64,000 nt of DNA from Streptomyces sp. NBC_01788 (GTDB lineage Bacteria > Actinomycetota > Actinomycetes > Streptomycetales > Streptomycetaceae). The notes under the pieces are model-generated. The model saw nothing but the letters and a program-made list of their open reading frames with translations, did not search any database and had not been told where the DNA came from. Positions 24,685 through 31,988 of the stretch are shown here, one piece after another. Position numbers and translations under genes: made by a program. How positions within the stretch are numbered: position 1 is the first letter of the stretch; each line of letters opens with the position of its first letter. The stretch is taken from contig NZ_CP109090.1 of NCBI RefSeq assembly GCF_035917575.1, positions 1,426,001 through 1,490,000 on the forward strand. Reading direction: 5' to 3'.

Positions 24685-26127
24685 GTGACTTCAGCGCCCG
24701 CCAAGCCCCGCATCCCGAACGTCCTCGCCGGACGTTACGCCTCCGCCGAGCTCGCCACGCTCTGGTCGCCCGAGCAGAAGGTCAGGCTGGAACGGCAGCT
24801 CTGGCTCGCCGTGCTGCGCGCCCAGAAGGACCTCGGCATCGAGGTGCCGGACGAGGCGATCGCCGACTACGAGCGGGTCCTCGACCAGGTCGACCTGGCC
24901 TCGATCGCGGAGCGCGAGAAGGTCACCCGGCACGACGTGAAGGCGCGGATCGAGGAGTTCAACGACCTCGCCGGGCACGAGCACGTGCACAAGGGCATGA
25001 CCTCCCGCGACCTGACGGAGAACGTCGAGCAGTTGCAGATCCGGCTCTCGCTGGAGCTGATGCGGGACCGCACGGTAGCCGTCCTCGCCCGGCTGGGCAG
25101 GCTGGCCGCCGAGTACGGCGAGCTGGTCATGGCCGGCCGCTCGCACAACGTCGCCGCGCAGGCCACCACCCTCGGCAAGCGTTTCGCGACCGCGGCGGAC
25201 GAGCTGCTGGTGGCCCACGGGCGGGTCGAGGAGCTGCTGGGCCGCTACCCGCTGCGCGGGGTCAAGGGCCCGGTGGGCACGGCCCAGGACATGCTGGACC
25301 TGCTCGGCGGCGACGCGTCGAAGCTCGCGGAGCTGGAGCGGCGCGTCGCCGGGCACCTCGGCTTCTCGCGGGCGTTCACCTCGGTCGGCCAGGTCTACCC
25401 GCGCTCGCTGGACTACGAGGTCGTCACCGCGCTGGTGCAGCTCGCGGCGGCGCCCTCCTCGCTGGCGAAGACGGTTCGGCTGATGGCCGGGCACGAGCTG
25501 GTCACCGAGGGCTTCAAGCCGGGCCAGGTCGGCTCCTCCGCGATGCCGCACAAGATGAACACCCGCTCCTGCGAGCGCGTCAACGGCCTGATGGTGATCC
25601 TGCGCGGCTACGCCTCGATGACCGGCGAGCTGGCGGGCGACCAGTGGAACGAGGGCGACGTGTCCTGCTCGGTGGTGCGCCGGGTCGCGCTGCCGGACGC
25701 GTTCTTCGCGCTGGACGGGCTGCTGGAGACGTTCCTGACGGTGCTCGACGAGTTCGGCGCCTTCCCCGCGGTGATCGCCCGCGAGCTGGACCGCTACCTG
25801 CCGTTCCTGGCCACCACCAAGGTGCTGATGGGTGCCGTGCGGGCCGGGGTCGGCCGCGAGGTCGCCCATGAGGCGATCAAGGAGAACGCCGTCGCGACCG
25901 CGCTCGCCATGCGCGAGCAGGGCGCCGAGCGCAACGACCTCCTCGACAAGCTGGCCGCCGACGACCGCCTTCCGCTCGACCGTGCCCGGCTGGACGCGCT
26001 GATGGCCGACAAGCTGTCCTTCACCGGCGCGGCGGCCGACCAGGTCGGCACGGTCGTGGGCCGGATCGAGGAGATCGTGAAGCAGCACCCGGCGGCCGCG
26101 GCCTACGCGCCGGGGGCGATCCTCTGA
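24685..26127 (+). CDS. purB: Adenylosuccinate lyase
   Basis: This 480-residue fumarase-superfamily enzyme acts twice in purine synthesis: SAICAR to AICAR, and adenylosuccinate to AMP. It shows GHEHVHKGMTSRDLTEN, the catalytic-loop signature GSSAMPHKMNTRSCE (the Ser loop), and MAGRSHNVAAQ carrying the catalytic His. The GTG at 24685 is chosen because the conserved protein starts TSAPAKPRIPNVLAGRY; earlier in-frame codons translate the islet junction. It is possibly leaderless. The next gene, mug, begins at or just after its stop. Confidence 0.95.
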   Translation: MTSAPAKPRIPNVLAGRYASAELATLWSPEQKVRLERQLWLAVLRAQKDLGIEVPDEAIADYERVLDQVDLASIAEREKVTRHDVKARIEEFNDLAGHEHVHKGMTSRDLTENVEQLQIRLSLELMRDRTVAVLARLGRLAAEYGELVMAGRSHNVAAQATTLGKRFATAADELLVAHGRVEELLGRYPLRGVKGPVGTAQDMLDLLGGDASKLAELERRVAGHLGFSRAFTSVGQVYPRSLDYEVVTALVQLAAAPSSLAKTVRLMAGHELVTEGFKPGQVGSSAMPHKMNTRSCERVNGLMVILRGYASMTGELAGDQWNEGDVSCSVVRRVALPDAFFALDGLLETFLTVLDEFGAFPAVIARELDRYLPFLATTKVLMGAVRAGVGREVAHEAIKENAVATALAMREQGAERNDLLDKLAADDRLPLDRARLDALMADKLSFTGAAADQVGTVVGRIEEIVKQHPAAAAYAPGAIL

Positions 26128-26171
26128 CCCGTTTCACCCCGGCGGAGCTCGAGGCCGCCCGCGACCGTCCG

Positions 26172-26672
26172 GTGCCGGACGTCGTCGCGGACGGCCTGCG
26201 GGTGCTGTTCTGCGGCATCAACCCCGGTCTGATGACGGCCGCGACCGGCCACCACTTCGCCCGGCCCGGCAACCGGTTCTGGCCGGTGCTGCACCGGTCG
26301 GGGTTCACCCCGAGGCTGCTGCGGCCCGCGGAGCAGGGCGAGCTGCTGTCGTACGGGCTGGGCATCACGAACGTCGTGGAGCGGCCGACGGCCCGGGCGC
26401 AGGAGCTGACGCCCCGGGAGTACCGCGAGGGCGGACGGCTGCTGGCGCTGAAGGTCGCGCGGCTGCGGCCGAGGTGGCTGGCGGTGGTGGGCGTCACCGC
26501 GTACCGGGCGGCGTTCGGCGACCGTATGGCCCAAGTGGGTCCGCAGGAAAGGACGTTCGGCGACACGCGGGTGTGGGTGCTGCCCAACCCGAGCGGGCTG
26601 AACGCGCATTGGACGGCCGAGACGATGGCCGAGGAGTTCGCACGGCTGAGGGTGGCGGCGGAAGCGTCGTAG
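26172..26672 (+). CDS. mug: G/U mismatch-specific uracil-DNA glycosylase (Mug family)
   Basis: This 166-residue DNA repair glycosylase excises uracil or ethenocytosine opposite guanine. It has the Mug motif FCGINPGL (catalytic Asn in GINPG) and the wedge motif LPNPSGLNAHW. The GTG start at 26172 matches the E. coli Mug N-terminus. Sixteen further in-frame residues (TRFTPAELEAARDR, then PV) extend upstream to a CTG that overlaps the purB stop as CTGA, a possible non-canonical coupled start. Co-transcription with purB is likely. Confidence 0.9.
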   Translation: MPDVVADGLRVLFCGINPGLMTAATGHHFARPGNRFWPVLHRSGFTPRLLRPAEQGELLSYGLGITNVVERPTARAQELTPREYREGGRLLALKVARLRPRWLAVVGVTAYRAAFGDRMAQVGPQERTFGDTRVWVLPNPSGLNAHWTAETMAEEFARLRVAAEAS

Positions 26673-26724
26673 CCGCGGAGTTCGGACGGCTGGGAGTGGC
26701 CGTGGAGGCGCTCTGGCGGGCGGG

Positions 26725-27168
26725 TCACGGCGGGTCCACGTCGGTGACGACCGCGAGGAGCTGGAACGGCAGCTCCTGATCCCACTGGGAGACCCCGAGC
26801 GCTAACCACGGGCCGCTCTCCCGCGCCCTCCACAGCTGGACGTCCGGCACGTGCCCGCTGAGCGAGGCCCACGGCTCGGGCACGTCCTCACCGGCCAGGG
26901 TGCGTTCGAGCACGCTGTACAGGCTGAACACCTGCGGCGGGCCCCAGCGTCCGGTGAGCCGCTCCCCCAGTCCGTCCCGGTCGAGTTCGAACTGCTCCGC
27001 CGCCGCCTCCCGCCGGCCGCCGTCGTCCTCCCAGAAGTCGTCGCTCGTCTCCAACTCGGCCATCCGGTAACCGGGTCCGGCCGTGCCGAGGTCCGTCCTG
27101 GTGCGCTGGGCGGGATACTCCCCGCGGCGCAGCCGGTCGATGACGGCGAGAGCCTTCGCGATGTCCAT
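26725..27168 (-). CDS. Conserved hypothetical protein
   Basis: I do not recognise a domain. The 147-residue soluble protein (MDIAKALAVIDRLRRGEYPA) is rich in acidic and aromatic residues, with blocks ELETSDDFWEDDGGRREAAA and VFSLYSVLERTLAGEDVPE. No signal or TM segment is seen. The ATG at 27168 has GGAG 3 nt upstream. It is convergent with mug and divergent from the ROK regulator. Codon bias is typical, so it is very likely a real gene. Confidence 0.75.
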   Translation of the reverse strand: MDIAKALAVIDRLRRGEYPAQRTRTDLGTAGPGYRMAELETSDDFWEDDGGRREAAAEQFELDRDGLGERLTGRWGPPQVFSLYSVLERTLAGEDVPEPWASLSGHVPDVQLWRARESGPWLALGVSQWDQELPFQLLAVVTDVDPP

Positions 27169-27337
27169 GTGCTCCAGTAAAGCGGCCCCCACTGACAACT
27201 GGCGGGGCGTCAGCGACCGCACCCCAGGGGCGGGGGCGCGCCGCCGGGCGCGGGCTCGTGCCGTGCCCGGCGCTCGCCGCCCCGGCCCGTGCCGAGTACG
27301 ATCCGCCCAACACGCGCACGAGCTGGGAGGACGGACG

Positions 27338-28501
27338 GTGGGGCGGCTGACCGGCGGGGATCCCTCGCTGCTGCGAAGGATCAACTCCGCGGTGGTGCTG
27401 CACGCGCTGCGTGCCACGGGCTGCGCGACGCTCACGGAGATCACCCGGGTGACGGGGCTGTCCCGGCCGACGGTCGAGGGCGTCGTGGAGGGCCTGATCG
27501 AGGCGGGACTCGTCGTCGAGACGGCGGCCGAGGAGGGCGCCGCACGACGGCAGGGACGGCCCGCGCGCCGGTTCCGGTTCCGGGCCGAGGCCGGGCATCT
27601 GATGGGCCTGGAGATCGGCGCGCATCGGGTCGCCGCGCTGCTGGCCGACCTGGACGGCCGCGTGGTGGGTTCCCAGGCCAAGGACGTGGAGGAGACCGCC
27701 GGGGCGGACGAGCGGCTGGAGCGGCTGCGCGGCGCGGTCGCCGAACTGCTGCGCAGGGCCGGTGTCCCGCGCAGTTCGCTGCGGGCCGTCGGGGTCGGCA
27801 CGCCCGGGATCGTCGAGGCGGACGGCACGGTACGGCTGGGCACGGCGCTGCCCGGGTGGACCGGCCTGCACCTGGGTGAGCGGCTGAGCCGATCGTTCAA
27901 GTGCCCGGTGCTGGTCGAGAACGACGCGAACGCTGCGGCGGTGGCCGAGCACTGGAAGGGCGCCGCCACCGAGTGCGACGACATGGTCTTCGTGCTGGCG
28001 GGGCTGAGCCCGGGCGCCGGTTCGCTGATCGGCGGGCGGCTGCACCGCGGGTTCGGCGGGGCCGCCGGTGAGATCGGCGCGCTGCACCTGCTGGGCCGGG
28101 AGGCGACCCCCGAGACGCTGCTGTCGACGACGGACCAGCCGCTGCATCCGCTGGACGAGCGGGCGGTGGCCGAGGTCTTCGCGCTGGCCCGCCGGGGTGA
28201 CCTGCGGGCCGGCGCGGCCGTCGAGCGGTTCATCCAGCGACTCGTCCACGACGTGGCGGCGCTGGCGCTGGCCCTGGATCCGGAACTCGTCGTCATCGGC
28301 GGCTGGGCGGCCGGGCTGGATGGCGTACTGGAGCCGCTGCGGCGCGAACTGGACCGCTACTGCCTGCGGCCGCCCAAGGTGACCCTGTCGATGCTCGGCG
28401 AGGCAGCCGTGGCGACGGGCGCGCTCCGTCTGGCCCTCGACCACGTCGAGGAGCAGTTGTTCGCGGTCGAGGGCACAGCGACGGCCCGCCGGGCACGGTG
28501 A
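27338..28501 (+). CDS. ROK-family transcriptional regulator (NagC/XylR type)
   Basis: This 387-residue protein has an N-terminal winged helix (about 10-65: INSAVVLHALRATGCATLTE, GLSRPTVEGVVEGLIEAGLV) and a ROK sugar-kinase-like domain (about 85-370) with VGVGTPGIVEADG, the VLVENDANAAAVAEHW block and FGGAAGEIGAL. The usual zinc-binding cysteine cluster CGxxGCxE is not apparent after GEIGALH, so zinc binding may be lost. The GTG at 27338 follows GGGAGG by 7 nt. It probably represses sugar-uptake or -use genes; targets are not evident nearby. Confidence 0.9.
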   Translation: MGRLTGGDPSLLRRINSAVVLHALRATGCATLTEITRVTGLSRPTVEGVVEGLIEAGLVVETAAEEGAARRQGRPARRFRFRAEAGHLMGLEIGAHRVAALLADLDGRVVGSQAKDVEETAGADERLERLRGAVAELLRRAGVPRSSLRAVGVGTPGIVEADGTVRLGTALPGWTGLHLGERLSRSFKCPVLVENDANAAAVAEHWKGAATECDDMVFVLAGLSPGAGSLIGGRLHRGFGGAAGEIGALHLLGREATPETLLSTTDQPLHPLDERAVAEVFALARRGDLRAGAAVERFIQRLVHDVAALALALDPELVVIGGWAAGLDGVLEPLRRELDRYCLRPPKVTLSMLGEAAVATGALRLALDHVEEQLFAVEGTATARRAR

Positions 28502-28519
28502 GGGGCCGGCGTGAGGATC

Positions 28520-28990
28520 CGCCCCTCCCGGTGACGGCCGACCGGTCCTGGTGAGGGCCACCGGTCCCGCTGACGGCCACCGGTCCCGGTGACAGCCGAC
28601 CGCTCCGGTGGAGGGTCGCCTGTCCCGGCCGCGAGCCGCCCCGGAGGCGGCCGGGGAATCCGCCCCTCCTGGTGACAGCCGACCGCTCCCGGTGAGGGCC
28701 ACCGGTCCCGGTCCCAGTGACAGCCGACTGCTCCCAGTGAGGGGGCGCCTGTCTCGGCCACGAGCCGCCCTGGGGGGGGAGCCTGGGGCGCCCCCCAGTG
28801 GCGGCCGACGGGTCGCGGTGAGGGCCGCCGTCCCGGTGAGGGCCGCTGGTCCCGGCGACGAGCCAGCATGGGAGGCCAGCCGGGGGCCGCCACTCCCGGT
28901 GATGGCCGACCGCTCCCGGTGGGGGGTGTCGGTCGCGGTCGGCCGACCGGTCCAGGGTGGGTGACGTCGGCCAGGAGGCCTGCCGGTCAG
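28520..28990. repeat. Degenerate ~20-bp tandem repeat tract
   Basis: About 14 imperfect copies of a unit close to GTGASRGCCGACCGSTCCCG run in one direction through this non-coding gap. Longer insert units (GTCGCCTGTCCCGGCCGCGAG-like) recur three times at about 28614, 28748 and 28847. Open frames on both strands are low-complexity products of the repeat and are not credible genes. Confidence 0.8.
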
Positions 28991-29002
28991 AGAGACCGTC
29001 GG

Positions 29003-29764
29003 CTAGGACGCCTGCTGGTGCGGGCCGTGGTGTATTTCCACGCCGCCCGAGTCGCCGAAGGTCAGGCGGCAGGTGTCGGCGCGGTAGGTGGCGACGGAGA
29101 TCGCGGCCGTGCGTCCCTCGACGACGAAGCGGGTGGTGACGACGAGGACGGGGGCGCCGGGCAGCCGGTCGAGCTCCTTGGCGTCGTCCGCGCGGGCCGA
29201 GCCCAGCTCGACCGAGCGGTCCTGGCCCTCCAGCCCGAGGCGATGCAGCTCGCGCAGCACGGCACGCGCGCGTGCCGGCCCGGAAGGCGCGTCGATGGCG
29301 CTCAGGTCGGGCACCGACGCGTCCGGAACGTAGAGCAGCTCGGCGGCGACCGGCTGGCCGTGGCTCATCCGGGAGCGGCGCACCATGTGCACGGGCTCCT
29401 CGTGGCCAACCTCCAGGGCGTCGGCGATCGCGGCCGGCGCGACGGCCCGGGTGCAGTCGACGCTCTGCCAGGCGTCGCCGGACGCTCCCGGCCAGGCGTG
29501 CTGTTCGGTGCCTACGGCCACACCCACGCGTGGCGGTGCGACGGTCGTACCGACACCGCGGCGGCGCTGCAGCCGTCCCTCCAGCTCCAGCTGCTCCAGC
29601 GCCTGGCGCAGCGTGGCACGGGCCACGCCGAAGCGGGCGGCGAGCTCTCGTTCGTTGGGCAGGATCTCGCCCACCGAGAACTCGGAGTCCAGTGCTTCGC
29701 TGAGCAAGGTCTTGAGATGCCAGTACTTCGGCTCCGGCACCGATTCCAGCTGCGTGGTCCCCAC
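29003..29764 (-). CDS. GntR/HutC-family transcriptional regulator
   Basis: This 253-residue regulator has a GntR winged helix (about 12-75: LPNERELAARFGVARATLRQ, then LEQLELEGRLQRRRGVGT) and a UTRA effector domain (about 95-245). It begins at a GTG (29764) 5 nt after GGAGG. The family senses small sugars or metabolites. A 14-bp dre-like palindrome sits about 100 bp upstream, suggesting autoregulation or cross-control by DasR. The gene is isolated, so the regulon is unknown. Confidence 0.9.
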   Translation of the reverse strand: MGTTQLESVPEPKYWHLKTLLSEALDSEFSVGEILPNERELAARFGVARATLRQALEQLELEGRLQRRRGVGTTVAPPRVGVAVGTEQHAWPGASGDAWQSVDCTRAVAPAAIADALEVGHEEPVHMVRRSRMSHGQPVAAELLYVPDASVPDLSAIDAPSGPARARAVLRELHRLGLEGQDRSVELGSARADDAKELDRLPGAPVLVVTTRFVVEGRTAAISVATYRADTCRLTFGDSGGVEIHHGPHQQAS

Positions 29765-29861
29765 CCTGTCCTCCGCAATCGCCGTGATCCGGCCGCGTTT
29801 TAGCGCCCTTGTTTATTAAAGGTTGTTGTACTTATCTGCGACGATAAAGCGGCCCCCACCC

Positions 29862-29875
29862 TTGGTCAAGACCAA
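29862..29875. promoter_or_regulatory. dre-like GntR operator
   Basis: TTGGTCAAGACCAA is a perfect 14-bp palindrome close to the DasR consensus TGGTCTAGACCA, differing at the centre. It lies in the AT-richer leader of the GntR gene. Confidence 0.5.
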
Positions 29876-29966
29876 TCCTCGTTCCCTCGGACAGCGCACA
29901 GGAGCATGTCGCACGGTGTTCACAAGCCGTTCGCACGACGCCGGAAGCGCCGGGAGCCGGCCGGGT

Positions 29967-30857
29967 TCAGGCGGTCAGGGACCGCAGCTTGTCGGGGTTC
30001 CGGACGATGTAAACGACCTGGACGCGCCCGTCGCCCACGTCGAGCTGGAAGACGCTGTCGGGCTTGCCCCCGGACAGCATCAGCACGGCGGGGCCGCCGT
30101 TGATCTCCAGGAAGCGGACGGACGGATCCGTGATGCCCTCGTGCGCCACGCCGACCAGGAAGCGGCCCACCTTGTCGGCACTCTCCAGGACCCGCAACGG
30201 CGCCCTGGCCTTGCCGCCGCTGTCGCCCACCAGGCGGGCGTCGGGCGCGAGCAGCGACATCAGCCCCTCCAGGTCGCCGTCCGCCGCCGCGGCCAGGAAC
30301 CGCTCGGTGAGGTCGCGACGCTGGTCGGGGTCGGCCTCGTAGCGCGGCCGCCGTTCGCCGACGTGCCTGCGGGCCCGGCCGGCCAGTTGGCGGACCGCGG
30401 GCTCGCCTCGGTCGAGCAGGGCGGCGATCTCCGCGTACGGATAGCCGAAGGCCTCTCTCAGGACGAACACCGCGCGCTCCAGCGGCGACAGCGTCTCCAG
30501 GACGACCAGCACGGCGAGTGACACGGAGTCGGCGAGGACGGCCCGCTCCTCCGCGTCCGGGACGGTCTGCGCGAGATCAGTGACCAGCGGTTCCGGCAGC
30601 CAGGGGCCGACGTACGACTCGCCGCTCGCCTTGATCCGGCGGAGCCGGTCGATGGCGAGCCGGGTGGTGACCCGCACCAGGTAGCCGCGCGGCTCGCGCA
30701 CGGCGCTCCGGTCGGCGGCGGACCAGCGCAGCCAGGCCTCCTGGAGCACGTCCTCGGCGTCCGCGACCCGCCCGAGCATGCGGTAGGCGACTCCCATGAG
30801 GACGGGGCGGTGCTCTTCGAAGACTTCGGTGCCGGTATCGGTGGTCACGCCCCTCAT
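29967..30857 (-). CDS. ECF sigma factor, ECF41 group with SnoaL-like tail
   Basis: This 296-residue sigma factor has sigma2 (about 12-75, with AYRMLGRVADAEDVLQEAWL) and sigma4 (about 115-168) domains, then a C-terminal SnoaL-like extension. The three ECF41 landmarks are present: WLPEP (86-90), a DGGGK variant DSGGK (212-216) and NPDKL (287-291). In ECF41 the tail replaces an anti-sigma factor and modulates activity. Such genes normally sit beside a COE (carboxymuconolactone decarboxylase, oxidoreductase, epimerase) gene; here the neighbour is a divergent alpha/beta hydrolase. The start ATG at 30857 is tentative; GTG at 30848 is possible. Confidence 0.9.
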   Translation of the reverse strand: MRGVTTDTGTEVFEEHRPVLMGVAYRMLGRVADAEDVLQEAWLRWSAADRSAVREPRGYLVRVTTRLAIDRLRRIKASGESYVGPWLPEPLVTDLAQTVPDAEERAVLADSVSLAVLVVLETLSPLERAVFVLREAFGYPYAEIAALLDRGEPAVRQLAGRARRHVGERRPRYEADPDQRRDLTERFLAAAADGDLEGLMSLLAPDARLVGDSGGKARAPLRVLESADKVGRFLVGVAHEGITDPSVRFLEINGGPAVLMLSGGKPDSVFQLDVGDGRVQVVYIVRNPDKLRSLTA

Positions 30858-30959
30858 CCCAGCCGACGTCCGGTGTTCGTGTCCAGGCGCGCCGGGCGGG
30901 GTGCGCCCTCCGTGGCCGAAGAACGGCGTTGGCGTTCCGGACCTCGTCCCGTCCGGGGG

Positions 30960-30973
30960 CTACCGGTCGGTAG
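30960..30973. promoter_or_regulatory. TetR-like palindrome upstream of the hydrolase
   Basis: CTACCGGTCGGTAG has perfect 6-bp arms and the ACCGGTCGGT core common to TetR operators. It lies 56 bp upstream of the alpha/beta hydrolase start. No TetR gene adjoins it. Confidence 0.45.
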
Positions 30974-31028
30974 CAATTGCTGACAGTCTGTCTACCACCG
31001 TTGTCGGCGTCCCCCACGAGGAGCACCC

Positions 31029-31859
31029 ATGTCCGCCACCGTCTCCTTCGAGGTCCCCTCCGCGCACGGCCCGCGGACCGTGACCCTCTCCTACGCGCGC
31101 GTGGGCGACGGCGAACCGCTCCTCCTGCTGCACGGCATCGGACACCACCGCCAGGCCTGGGACCCGGTGGTCCACCTGCTCGCGCCCGAACGCGAGGTGA
31201 TCACCATGGACCTGCCGGGCTTCGGCGCCTCCCCCGCGCTGCCCGAGGGGCTCCGGCACGACCTGCCCACGATGAACGTGGTCCTGGGCGCCCTGTGCGA
31301 GGCGCTGGAGATAGAACGGCCCCATGTGGCGGGCAACTCCCTGGGCGGCCTGCTGGCCCTGGAACTGGGCCGCGAAAAACTCGTACGGTCCGTCACCGCG
31401 CTGGCACCGGCGGGGTTCTGGACGCAGTCCGAGCGGCGTTACGCCTTCGGCGTGCTGCGGACGATGCGCGCGCTCGCCCGGCGGATGCCGTTGCCACTGG
31501 TCGAGCGGCTCTCCCGGACGGCGGCCGGCCGCAGCGTCCTGACCAGCACCATCTACGCCCGTCCGGCCCGCCGTTCGCCCGAAGCGGTGGTGGCCGAGAC
31601 CCTGGCCCTCGCGCGGGCGAGCGGATTCGAGGAGATCCTCCGGACGGGCGTCGGCGTCCGCTTCACCGACGTCCTGCCCGGCATCCCCGTCACCGTGGCC
31701 TGGGGCACCAAGGACCGGCTGCTGGTGCGCCGCCAGGGAGCGCGCGCCAAGCAGATCATCCCCCGGGCCCGGCTCGTGCGCCTGCCCGGCTGCGGGCACG
31801 TCCCGATGAACGACGACCCGGCCCTGGTCGCGCGCGTCCTCCTGGACGGCAGCCGCTGA
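31029..31859 (+). CDS. Alpha/beta hydrolase
   Basis: This 276-residue soluble hydrolase has the oxyanion motif HGIG (35-38), nucleophile elbow GNSLGG with Ser104, acid in WGTKDRLL and His in GCGHVPMND. A helical cap lies about 135-200. The ATG at 31029 follows GAGGAG. Divergent from the ECF41 sigma gene, it could be a target of that factor in place of the usual COE enzyme. The substrate is unknown. Confidence 0.9.
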   Translation: MSATVSFEVPSAHGPRTVTLSYARVGDGEPLLLLHGIGHHRQAWDPVVHLLAPEREVITMDLPGFGASPALPEGLRHDLPTMNVVLGALCEALEIERPHVAGNSLGGLLALELGREKLVRSVTALAPAGFWTQSERRYAFGVLRTMRALARRMPLPLVERLSRTAAGRSVLTSTIYARPARRSPEAVVAETLALARASGFEEILRTGVGVRFTDVLPGIPVTVAWGTKDRLLVRRQGARAKQIIPRARLVRLPGCGHVPMNDDPALVARVLLDGSR

Positions 31860-31959
31860 CCAACCGTCTGACCGGGCACCACGACCGCATGCGCCTCGTC
31901 CTCTGAGGCGCCACCTCTCCCCCCGTCCCGCGAAGGGGGTTTCCGCAGGTCGGGGCCGG

Positions 31960-31982
31960 TTGTCAGTGGTCGCTTCTACGGT
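31960..31982 (+). promoter_or_regulatory. RecA-independent DNA-damage promoter (RecA-NDp, PafBC type)
   Basis: TTGTCAGTG (31960-31968), 8 nt, then TACGGT (31977-31982) matches the consensus tTGTCRgtg-N8-TAnnnT without deviation. The SWIM gene's ATG is 6 nt downstream and there is no ribosome site, so the message is likely leaderless. Established knowledge: this promoter class is activated by PafBC in actinobacterial DNA damage. Confidence 0.8.
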
Positions 31983-31988
31983 TTTTCC

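Noticed and set aside
28608..28964. Open frames inside the 28.5-kb repeat tract on both strands
   Set aside because: Products are periodic Pro/Arg/Gly translations of the repeat with no ribosome sites.
28520..28990. CRISPR array
   Set aside because: Units are contiguous and degenerate, with no unique spacers and no cas genes in the window.
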